DNA of 6,331 bases from Bacteroidia bacterium. Lineage in GTDB: Bacteria; Bacteroidota; Bacteroidia; JAESSM01; NORP286. Below the pieces are notes generated by a model that was not told where the DNA came from, ran no database searches, and worked only from the letters and a program-made list of their open reading frames with translations. Below are positions 1 to 6,276 of the stretch, piece by piece. The first letter of the stretch is position 1. Every line of letters begins with the position of its first letter. Both the position numbers and the translations under genes were made by a program. The stretch spans positions 1 through 6,331 of the forward strand of contig JAESSM010000023.1 in assembly GCA_016764115.1 (NCBI GenBank), read 5' to 3'.

Positions 1-2
1 CA

Positions 3-761
3 GTTGCAGAAAACACACCTCATCTAATATTTAAAGAAGAAGTTGATCCTAAAGTTGGCCTGCAGGGATTTCAGTGTAGGAAAATTGCTTTCAACCTTGG
101 CCTATCAGGAGATGCATTTAAGAATATGACCAAATTTGTAGCAGCACTTTACAAAGCATATGAAAATAGTGATGCTTCTTTAATGGAAATTAATCCGGTT
201 CTTAGAACTTCTGATAATAAGATTTTAGCTGTGGACGCTAAATTAAATCTTGACGATAATGCACTTTACCGTCATCCTGAATTTCCTGAATTGCGAGATG
301 AATCGGAAGAAGATCCAATGGAAGTCGAGGCAAGTAAATCCAATCTAAACTATGTCAAGCTTGACGGAAATGTTGGGGTTATGGTAAACGGAGCAGGGCT
401 GGCAATGGCAACCATGGATATGATCAAGCTTTCAGGTGGAGAGCCTGCAAACTTCTTAGATGTGGGAGGAACAGCGAATGCCGAAACTGTTGAAGCAGGA
501 TTTAGACTAATTTTAAAAGATCCCAATGTAAAGGCAATCCTCCTCAACATCTTTGGTGGCATAGTAAGATGCGACCGGGTTGCACAGGGGGTAGTTGATG
601 CTTACAATAATATTGGCAACATACCAGTGCCTATCATTGTCCGTCTACAAGGAACGAATGCAGTAGAAGCCAAAAAGATCATTGATGAATCTGGGTTACA
701 AGTTCGTTCTGCCATCGTACTTAAAGAGGCCGCTGAAGAAGTACAGGCCGCCTTAAACTAA
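3..761 (+). CDS. sucC: Succinyl-CoA synthetase (ADP-forming) beta subunit, C-terminal part (5' end outside window)
   Basis: The beta subunit of succinyl-CoA ligase interconverts succinyl-CoA and succinate while making ATP or GTP, in the cytoplasmic TCA cycle together with SucD. The open frame runs in from the left edge (first whole codon at base 3), so the ATG at 126 is internal and not the start. About 252 residues are visible. Fragment residue 64, the Asn of MEINPVL, and residue 78, the Asp of VDAK, match the Mg-nucleotide ligands Asn199 and Asp213 of the E. coli protein with the same 14-residue spacing, so about 135 N-terminal residues are missing (most of the ATP-grasp domain). The C-terminal ligase domain is complete: [21 protein letters not shown] (GGIVRCD at fragment residues 185-191) and [12 protein letters not shown]. 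No sucD follows; the next gene is unrelated. Nothing suggests decay, and identification is very secure. Confidence 0.97.
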   Translation, partial: VAENTPHLIFKEEVDPKVGLQGFQCRKIAFNLGLSGDAFKNMTKFVAALYKAYENSDASLMEINPVLRTSDNKILAVDAKLNLDDNALYRHPEFPELRDESEEDPMEVEASKSNLNYVKLDGNVGVMVNGAGLAMATMDMIKLSGGEPANFLDVGGTANAETVEAGFRLILKDPNVKAILLNIFGGIVRCDRVAQGVVDAYNNIGNIPVPIIVRLQGTNAVEAKKIIDESGLQVRSAIVLKEAAEEVQAALN

Positions 762-770
762 AATTCCTCT

Positions 771-940
771 AATTTCTAATTAGCTGACCAATTGAATTAT
801 TATTTTTTTGAAAATCAAGGTCATCTTGAGCTGAGTCGAAACATTGACCGACAAGATTTCGACTCAGCTCAATCTGATTTTCAATTAGTTAGGTTCTTAA
901 TTGGCAAAACGTTAATCGCTAATTAGTGCAATTAGAAATT
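771..940. repeat. Nested inverted-repeat element filling the sucC/yciO-like gap
   Basis: Most of the 186-base gap is organised as nested inverted repeats. The outermost arms are an 11-base pair, AATTTCTAATT (771-781) with AATTAGAAATT (930-940). Overlapping them is a 9-base pair, CTAATTAGC (776-784) with GCTAATTAG (918-926). Further in are CCAATT (788-793) with AATTGG (899-904), then the strong central hairpin at 808-884. The outer arms are AT-rich and could partly arise by chance, but their ordered nesting around one centre is striking. There is no coding frame inside, so this could be a non-autonomous MITE-like element or a composite of Bacteroidota intergenic palindromes. No clear target-site duplication was seen. 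The boundaries are inferred. Confidence 0.5.
808..884. repeat. Long imperfect hairpin (REP-like palindrome)
   Basis: The core is a perfect 16-base inverted repeat, TTGAGCTGAGTCGAAA (826-841) and TTTCGACTCAGCTCAA (857-872), around a 15-base loop. It is extended by a perfect 10-base pair, TTGAAAATCA (808-817) and TGATTTTCAA (875-884), with an asymmetric internal bulge of 8 bases on the left and 2 on the right. A 26-pair stem of this quality is far beyond chance. The arm resembles short TGAGC..AGTCGAAA palindromes that, from memory, are dispersed between genes in many Bacteroidota genomes. It could stabilise or end the sucC transcript, but no T-run follows the right arm, so it is not a classical intrinsic terminator. 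Confidence 0.8.
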
Positions 941-947
941 ATCCATT

Positions 948-1574
948 ATGTTAATCAAACTTCATCAACAGTTAACTATAGATAGAAACGCCACTCAGGT
1001 CGTGGATTGTTTGAAAAAAGGGGGAGTAATTATATACCCAACCGATACTGTTTATAGTTTGGGATGTGATCTTTATAATACAAAAGCGCTTGAACGAATC
1101 TGCCAAATAAAAGGAATCAAGCTCTCCAAAGCTAATTTTTCCTTCATTTGTTTTGACCTTAGTAATTTAAGTGAGTTTACATTACCCATTTATAATTCGA
1201 CATATAAGTTAATGAAACAGGTTTTGCCAGGACCTTATACCTTTATTCTAAATGCAAATAACCAAGTACCTAAATTATTCAAGAGTAAAAAGAAAACAGT
1301 AGGAATTAGAGTTCCTGATAATCTAATACCAAGACTTTTAGTAAATGAACTAGGAAACCCAATAGTTTCAACTTCAATTCATGATGATGATGCTGTTTTG
1401 GAATATACTACTGATCCTGAACTAATATATGAGAAATACCAAAATCAGGTAGACATGGTAATTGACGGGGGTTATGGAGGTAATGTTCCTTCCACAGTAA
1501 TTGATTGTACCAGCGATGAACCGGTTATTATTCGCCAAGGAAAAGGAGAATTACAGTTTGAATTCACTAGTTAA
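948..1574 (+). CDS. yciO: YciO-type Sua5/YciO/YrdC family protein
   Basis: This 208-residue protein covers one YrdC-like domain and matches E. coli YciO (about 206 residues) along its length. Shared features are GGVIIYPTDTVYSLGCD (25-41), LERICQIK (48-55), FICFDLSNLS (66-75), PGPYTFIL (94-101), KKTVGIRVP (115-123), STS (141-143) and the ending VDMVIDGGYGG, STVIDCTSDEPVIIRQGKG. Relatives TsaC and Sua5 make threonylcarbamoyl-AMP for the t6A37 modification of tRNA. Here the family's KxR motif reads KGI (55-57) and the SxN motif reads SIH (143-145), as in YciO-type rather than TsaC-type proteins, so TsaC activity should not be assumed and the true role is unsettled. The start is fixed by an in-frame TAG at 933-935. 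The start codon lies just after the palindromic element, with no visible Shine-Dalgarno. It is probably a soluble cytoplasmic protein. Confidence 0.9.
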   Translation: MLIKLHQQLTIDRNATQVVDCLKKGGVIIYPTDTVYSLGCDLYNTKALERICQIKGIKLSKANFSFICFDLSNLSEFTLPIYNSTYKLMKQVLPGPYTFILNANNQVPKLFKSKKKTVGIRVPDNLIPRLLVNELGNPIVSTSIHDDDAVLEYTTDPELIYEKYQNQVDMVIDGGYGGNVPSTVIDCTSDEPVIIRQGKGELQFEFTS

Positions 1575-1699
1575 ATTTTCTCTAAAAAGTTCAAACATTT
1601 TTAAGTTAATTAACGTATACATTTTAGTTGAAACACTATTAATAAAACTTAATTTCTATTCCCTAAAGATGTGCTGAAATTTTTGGCAACATTCAGATT
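1575..1699. other. Gap between the yciO-like and metalloprotease genes
   Basis: This 125-base AT-rich spacer holds a perfect 10-base palindrome, GTTAATTAAC (1605-1614), followed directly by GTATAC (1615-1620). TACATTTT (1618-1625) is one base off the Bacteroidota -7 consensus TAnnTTTG, but no TTTG lies at the expected distance upstream, so the promoter of the protease gene is not resolved. No hairpin with a T-run was found after the yciO-like gene. Confidence 0.35.
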
Positions 1700-3043
1700 A
1701 TGAGCCGATTAACACTTCTTACACTAATCGTTATATTTTTTGCTACAATGAGTACATCCTATTCTCAAAGTGGTATTCAATGTGATAATGGAGATTTACT
1801 CAAGAAAATCACTTTTACCGAAACTGAAATAAATGGGGAAATACAATACATAAACCTTTATGGGGACATCGTAAAACCACACCCAGTTTATGAATTATCA
1901 CTTGAAGAACGAGTAAAAAAGGGTTATACGGTGGTTGATCCAGACAAAAATAGTAGAACAGCCAGACCGACTTATACCCTCACATTTCTTGATACAGTTG
2001 ATAATACAGGAATCGGTTTTGATGACCCATCTCTTGGAAGTATTAGAAGGCAAATTCTTGAATCTGCACTTACTGATATTTTAACTATGATCACCAACAC
2101 AGGTTTTGTTGACATTCAAGTAAACGCATCAGAAAATGAAGGGAAAGGAGCACTAGCCAGCGCGGGCCCTTACCCTACTCCTGCCTCAACCGGTTATTCT
2201 ATAGGTTCTGTTGCAAAACATGTCATTTTAGGAAAAGACCCTTACCCCACATTTCCTGATGCAGAAATAACATTTGACTTTGGTTACAATTGGAATAATA
2301 GTACAGACTATCCAGATTTTGATGAATATGATATGTACAGTGTTGCTCTTCATGAATTAGTGCACTGTTTTGGATTTACTAGTTATTTAGCACCAGATGG
2401 TACTTCAGTTGTTGGTGAGGATGGCTATTATACATTATTTGATCAATTCTTGATCAACTCGGATTACACAAATCTATTAGAGGGTGACCCCCCTGGGCTT
2501 AGCACCGAAACAGGTGACTTAACTAGTAACGCTTTAAGGTTTCAGTTTTCCACAGGAAGCATTGCACCTGTTTACTCTCCAAGTCCATACACTTATGGAT
2601 CTAGTTGTAGTCATCTTGATCATGGAAGATCATCTGGAGTAACATATGTAATGCATCCATCGATCAGCACAGGGACTACAGGAAGAATTTTACATGCAGA
2701 TGAAATAAACGTATTGTCTTCCTTGGGGTATGGTATAGAATCGCAATACCTCTATACAGGTTTGAGTGATCTTACCCCGAGCAACCTTGAGAATATTCAA
2801 ATTTATCCTAATCCAGCAACAAATTACATCAAGTTAATTTGGAATAAAACTATCAACCACAACGCTTTAACAATTAAGATCAACAATATCATTGGTAAAG
2901 AAGTATTCAATTCAAACCGTGATGAGATCTTTCTAAGAAATAATTATGTTATTATTGATACTAATAGCCTGCCAAACGGAATATATTTTGTAGTGATAGA
3001 TGACAAAGAGTCAACTGTAACAAAGAGAATTATCAAGAAATAG
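1700..3043 (+). CDS. Secreted zinc metalloprotease-like protein with T9SS C-terminal sorting domain
   Basis: This 447-residue protein is predicted to be exported. Residues 1-22 form a signal peptide (hydrophobic 4-17, likely cut after SYS before Q23). The central region carries HELVHCFGF (218-226), an HExxH zinc site with the metzincin-like glycine. The usual third ligand of HExxHxxGxxH is absent because that position is Ser228. Instead His305 in SCSHLDH lies 83 residues after His222, and Met318 in YVMHPS sits 13 residues further on. This order matches the leishmanolysin (M8) pattern of a distant third His followed by a Met-turn. Cys223 and Cys303 flank the site and may pair. The end (about 366-447: IQIYPNPATNYIKL ... 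LPNGIYFVVI ... KRIIKK) is a type A T9SS sorting domain, so the protein probably crosses the outer membrane and is released or surface-anchored. An in-frame stop at 1664-1666 supports the start. The substrate is unknown; protease activity is inferred. Confidence 0.88.
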   Translation: MSRLTLLTLIVIFFATMSTSYSQSGIQCDNGDLLKKITFTETEINGEIQYINLYGDIVKPHPVYELSLEERVKKGYTVVDPDKNSRTARPTYTLTFLDTVDNTGIGFDDPSLGSIRRQILESALTDILTMITNTGFVDIQVNASENEGKGALASAGPYPTPASTGYSIGSVAKHVILGKDPYPTFPDAEITFDFGYNWNNSTDYPDFDEYDMYSVALHELVHCFGFTSYLAPDGTSVVGEDGYYTLFDQFLINSDYTNLLEGDPPGLSTETGDLTSNALRFQFSTGSIAPVYSPSPYTYGSSCSHLDHGRSSGVTYVMHPSISTGTTGRILHADEINVLSSLGYGIESQYLYTGLSDLTPSNLENIQIYPNPATNYIKLIWNKTINHNALTIKINNIIGKEVFNSNRDEIFLRNNYVIIDTNSLPNGIYFVVIDDKESTVTKRIIKK

Positions 3044-3081
3044 CAGGTGTCAGACTAAGTTTTTAGATTTTCTTTTACCAT

Positions 3082-5103
3082 TCACACCCTAATCCCTATC
3101 AGTAATACATCATCTATTTGCTTGTAAGTTTTTTTCCAATTATTAAACTTCTTAGATATAAGATCGCGTGTTTCGGAAAAAGGTTTATCGTGGTTTTGTA
3201 TAATAATGTCCTTTATTAAAGATAACTTGAATTTTTGCTTATCCTCTCCTCCAATCTGATCCAGAAGTCCATCTGAAAATAAGAATATTGAATCCCCCTT
3301 TGATAACTTGACATCGTGATCTTTAAAGATAATTTCCTTTCCTCTTCTAGCATATTGAGTTCCTCCAACGGGAAAGCGCTCTCCTCTTATTTCTTTGATT
3401 TCACTATTACTACAAATAAGAACTGGTCGGTGAGCACCCGAAAACTGAAGTTTAGTTAATTTTTCATCAAATTTGCAAAAGGCAATGTCCATGCCATCTT
3501 CAGAATGAGAACCGGAAGAATTTTGATTCAATGTGGTATTCACTCCTTTATGAAGTTCCATCAGTACATCGGAAGTATTTGTTATTTCGTTATTCTTCAT
3601 AATATTATTCAACAAAAAGTATCCAACCATTGACATCATAGCTCCTGGAACTCCATGGCCAGTACAGTCTACTGCAGCAACATATATAGATCCGTTCTTC
3701 TTGAACATCCATGGAAAATCACCACTTACAACATCCCTAGGGCTATAAAAAAGAAAATGCTCCTCAAAAACAGCATTCAACTGTTCATCTGTAGCAAGAA
3801 TTGTTGATTGTATTCTTTGTGCATAGTTAATACTTTCCGCAATTTTTCGGTTCTTGCTATCCAAATCTACATTAACAAATTCAAGCTGCGTATTTTTAAA
3901 TTCCAGTTCCTGATTGGCTTTTCTTTTTGTTTCATATTGATTAAAGATGAAAAAAACGAAGATGAGCACCATTACAAATCCACCTATCAATGAATACTGA
4001 AAAAGTTTTCTTTTTCGTGTTTCAATTTTCTGAATTCTCTGGTCTTTTTCTAACATTGTAATTTTTTGCTGACTTTTTTGAGCATCATACTTACTGTTTA
4101 ACTCATTTATGCTGATAGCCTTTTGTTCGTTAAACAATGAGTCATTCAATAGTTTAAATATCTGATGACTTTCATAAGCCTTTTCAAAATCTTTCATCTC
4201 CGCATATAGTTGTGATAGCAATTCATATGCATTGGCTAATTCATATTTGGCATTTATTTCTTCAGCAACATCAACACCTCTCTTTATATAATATAAAGCA
4301 TCCTTATACTTCTTCTTCCTCTTATATGTAACTCCAATTGCAACTAAGGAATATGTTAGCCCCCAATTGTCATTCATTTTTTCTTGTAATACCAGAGCAC
4401 TTTTTTGATATTTCAACGCTTTGTCCAATTCCTCTTTTTCAAGAAAAATGGCACCTATATTGTGATAATTCCTTGCAATTTCCTGCTCATCACCCGATTC
4501 ATGGTCAATCTTTAGAGATTTAAAAAAGTAATCTAATGTTTTGTCGAAATCCTTTTGGTCATAGCAAATGGAACCCAGGTTATTATATGATGCTGCAACT
4601 CCACCATTATCATTAATTTGCTTATAAATTTTCAATGCTCTTTCATAAGATCTCTTAGCATTATCATAATCTTGATTGATCTGATAAACTACTCCTATAT
4701 TGTTACAAGTATTTCCTAATCCGGCTTTTATTAGCTTAACATTGCCATTCTGCTCTTCTAGTTCTTCAAAACATTTCAGGGACTTATAATAATTTTCTAA
4801 GGCTTTTGTATAATTTCCTTGATTTTGATGAGCAATTCCAATATTATTATATGCTCCTCCAATTCCACGTTTAAAACCCAGCTTTTCGGATAATTTCAAT
4901 GCTTCTTTTGCATGGGTTTTGCACTCTTCAGGATCAATGCTATTAACTACCCAAGCCAACTCCATCAGTAAGATCACTTTGTTAGTATCTTCCGAAGATT
5001 TACTAATTAAGCTTTTTAGACTATCTGCCTTTGATTCTTGTGCATAAAGATTCGGTTGGATCAAATAGATTAAATAAACAAACAGAAATGTGAGAGCTCT
5101 CAA
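3082..5103 (-). CDS. TPR-repeat membrane sensor with cytoplasmic SpoIIE/RsbU-type PP2C phosphatase
   Basis: This 673-residue protein has, in order: a signal peptide (1-21, cut before Q22 in LYAQ); about seven TPRs (46-323) with NNIG/NNLG signatures; a charged coiled-coil-like stretch (325-366); one transmembrane helix (about 367-389); a second coiled-coil segment (390-425); the linker ESINYAQRIQ (423-432); and a SpoIIE/PP2C phosphatase (about 445-673). Metal-site motifs are intact: SGDF (Asp462), VDCTGHGVPG (Asp479), FSDG (Asp611) and DD (664-665). The layout implies periplasmic TPRs controlling a cytoplasmic Ser/Thr phosphatase, which in RsbU-like proteins dephosphorylates a STAS anti-anti-sigma factor. 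No such partner is encoded here. The start is TTG at 5103-5101: an in-frame TAA lies at 5121-5119, and the first ATG (Met47) would remove the signal peptide. The gene converges on the protease gene with 38 bases between stops. Confidence 0.93.
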   Translation of the reverse strand: MRALTFLFVYLIYLIQPNLYAQESKADSLKSLISKSSEDTNKVILLMELAWVVNSIDPEECKTHAKEALKLSEKLGFKRGIGGAYNNIGIAHQNQGNYTKALENYYKSLKCFEELEEQNGNVKLIKAGLGNTCNNIGVVYQINQDYDNAKRSYERALKIYKQINDNGGVAASYNNLGSICYDQKDFDKTLDYFFKSLKIDHESGDEQEIARNYHNIGAIFLEKEELDKALKYQKSALVLQEKMNDNWGLTYSLVAIGVTYKRKKKYKDALYYIKRGVDVAEEINAKYELANAYELLSQLYAEMKDFEKAYESHQIFKLLNDSLFNEQKAISINELNSKYDAQKSQQKITMLEKDQRIQKIETRKRKLFQYSLIGGFVMVLIFVFFIFNQYETKRKANQELEFKNTQLEFVNVDLDSKNRKIAESINYAQRIQSTILATDEQLNAVFEEHFLFYSPRDVVSGDFPWMFKKNGSIYVAAVDCTGHGVPGAMMSMVGYFLLNNIMKNNEITNTSDVLMELHKGVNTTLNQNSSGSHSEDGMDIAFCKFDEKLTKLQFSGAHRPVLICSNSEIKEIRGERFPVGGTQYARRGKEIIFKDHDVKLSKGDSIFLFSDGLLDQIGGEDKQKFKLSLIKDIIIQNHDKPFSETRDLISKKFNNWKKTYKQIDDVLLIGIRV

Positions 5104-5131
5104 CTGATTGTAACTTAATTAAAGGGAATAC

Positions 5132-5162
5132 TAAATATAGTAATTAGACAGTAGAAATCAAA
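5132..5162 (-). promoter_or_regulatory. Candidate Bacteroidota promoter for the TPR-phosphatase gene
   Basis: Read on the - strand, TTTG (5162-5159) is followed after exactly 19 bases by TATATTTA (5139-5132). The Bacteroidota primary sigma consensus is TTTG, a 19-21 base spacer, then TAnnTTTG, so only the last base of the -7 element differs. Transcription would begin a few bases further on, leaving a leader of about 20-25 bases before the TTG start. That fits the TTG start and excludes a much longer upstream reading frame. Confidence 0.5.
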
Positions 5163-5193
5163 CAGTACCCCATATATAGGATTAAAGGTGTAA

Positions 5194-5211
5194 TTAGATT
5201 TGCACATCTAA
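5194..5211. promoter_or_regulatory. Small dyad between ftsY and the TPR-phosphatase gene
   Basis: TTAGAT (5194-5199) and ATCTAA (5206-5211) form a perfect 6-base inverted repeat around a 6-base loop. No T-run follows on either strand, so it is a poor terminator. The + strand also reads TAGATTTG (5195-5202), an exact match to the -7 consensus TAnnTTTG, which would fire antisense to the 3' end of ftsY. No -33 TTTG was found at the right distance. It may be a protein-binding site or chance. Confidence 0.25.
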
Positions 5212-5230
5212 AATATAAACTATGAATTGC

Positions 5231-6208
5231 TTAATTTTGGAATAAAGAATCCACAAACTCATTTTTTCTGAAAACCTGAAGATCTTCTATTTTTTCTCCT
5301 ACCCCAATGTATTTTACAGGAATTTGGAATTGATCAGAAACCCCTATTACTACACCTCCTTTAGCAGTTCCATCCAATTTTGTAACTGCAAGTGCATTTA
5401 CTTCAGTAGCTGCCGTAAATTGTTTGGCTTGCTCTATTGCATTTTGGCCAATTGATCCATCTAACACCAATAGTACTTCTTGTGGTGCATCTGGAATAAC
5501 TTTTTGCATGATATTCTTAATTCGTGATAATTCTTTCATTAAATTTATCTTGTTGTGGAGCCTACCTGCGGTATCAATAATAACTACATCAGTATTTTTT
5601 GCTTTAGCAGATTCCAAAGTGTCAAAAGCAACAGCGCCAGGATCTGATCCCATCTTTTGCATAACAATCGGAACATCTACTCTTTTTGCCCAAATTTCCA
5701 GTTGTTCAATGGCAGCAGCTCTGAAAGTATCTGCAGCGCCAATAAGTACAGTTTTACCTGCTTTTTTGAATTGATATGCCAGTTTTCCAATTGTGGTTGT
5801 TTTTCCAACTCCATTCACTCCAACAACCAATATCACATATGGGTTATCTGTTTCAGGCAAAACATAGTTATCAGAAGTAGCTAAAGTATCCCCTGAACCA
5901 TTATTGTTTTCATTTTTAGTTAAGAGATCAGCAATTTCTTGTTTCATTATCGAGTTCAACTCCGAAGTGTTTATATACTTATCTCTTGCAACACGTTCTT
6001 CTAGTTTTTTAATAATTTTCAAAGTAGTATCAACACCGACATCCGAAGAAATGAGCACCTCTTCAAGATTATCAAGTACTTCAGCATCAATCTTTGACTT
6101 ACCTACAACCGCTCGCGAAAATTTGGAAAAAAAACTTTCCTTAGACTTTTCAAGTCCTTTGTCCAATTGCTCTTTCTTCTCCTTAGAAAATATTCCGAAT
6201 AAACCCAT
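5231..6208 (-). CDS. ftsY: Signal recognition particle receptor FtsY
   Basis: FtsY is the SRP receptor GTPase. It pairs with Ffh/4.5S RNA at the inner membrane and hands ribosomes making membrane proteins to SecYEG. At 325 residues this is a short FtsY lacking the long acidic A domain of E. coli. The N-terminal helix MGLFGIF with lysines after it is probably the membrane-contacting segment. The N domain spans about 15-100, and a Gly/Asn-rich linker (98-107) precedes the G domain. GTPase motifs are all present: GVNGVGKTT (130-138), DTFRAAA (160-166), DTAGR (212-216) and TKLDG (276-280), followed by IGVGEKIEDLQVF (301-313). Residues 250-256 read DGSIGQN where many homologues have DATTGQN; this is probably lineage variation. 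The ATG at 6208-6206 gives the expected N terminus. From memory, ftsY in Bacteroidota often sits next to ribosomal protein genes and rimO; here its downstream neighbour is the TPR-phosphatase. Confidence 0.97.
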   Translation of the reverse strand: MGLFGIFSKEKKEQLDKGLEKSKESFFSKFSRAVVGKSKIDAEVLDNLEEVLISSDVGVDTTLKIIKKLEERVARDKYINTSELNSIMKQEIADLLTKNENNNGSGDTLATSDNYVLPETDNPYVILVVGVNGVGKTTTIGKLAYQFKKAGKTVLIGAADTFRAAAIEQLEIWAKRVDVPIVMQKMGSDPGAVAFDTLESAKAKNTDVVIIDTAGRLHNKINLMKELSRIKNIMQKVIPDAPQEVLLVLDGSIGQNAIEQAKQFTAATEVNALAVTKLDGTAKGGVVIGVSDQFQIPVKYIGVGEKIEDLQVFRKNEFVDSLFQN

Positions 6209-6268
6209 ATTTAATATTTACGTAGTAAGATTTACAATTTATGTAACCTACAGGATTGAAAACGAGCG

Positions 6269-6276
6269 CAAATTTA
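6269..6276 (-). promoter_or_regulatory. Candidate -7 promoter element for ftsY
   Basis: On the - strand, bases 6276-6269 read TAAATTTG, an exact match to the Bacteroidota -7 consensus TAnnTTTG, followed by C as is common. It lies about 60 bases upstream of the ftsY ATG. A clear -33 TTTG is missing (GATG sits at the 19-base spacing), so this is only half a promoter. All three - strand frames upstream are closed within about 25 bases of the right edge, so the gene before ftsY must end at or beyond the edge. Confidence 0.4.

Noticed and set aside
801..810. T-run after sucC as an intrinsic terminator tail.
   Set aside because: The T-run precedes the hairpin in the direction of sucC transcription, and no stable stem lies just before it.
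1618..1625. TACATTTT as a -7 promoter element for the metalloprotease gene.
   Set aside because: One mismatch to TAnnTTTG and no TTTG at 17-23 bases upstream; in AT-rich DNA this is expected by chance.
3044..3090. Possible terminator between the converging protease and phosphatase genes: GGTGT (3046-3050) with ACACC (3084-3088), and T-rich stretches at 3060-3076.
   Set aside because: The stem is only five pairs with a loop of 33 bases, the right arm lies inside the phosphatase coding region, and the T-runs are not directly after a hairpin.
5169..5180. CATATATAGG near-palindrome upstream of the phosphatase gene as an operator.
   Set aside because: It is a simple alternating AT tract with short flanks and no second copy; nothing distinguishes it from background.
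6232..6246. TTACA/TGTAA hairpin in the ftsY leader as a regulatory element.
   Set aside because: Five AT-rich pairs with a 5-base loop are too weak, and no known leader motif is recognisable.
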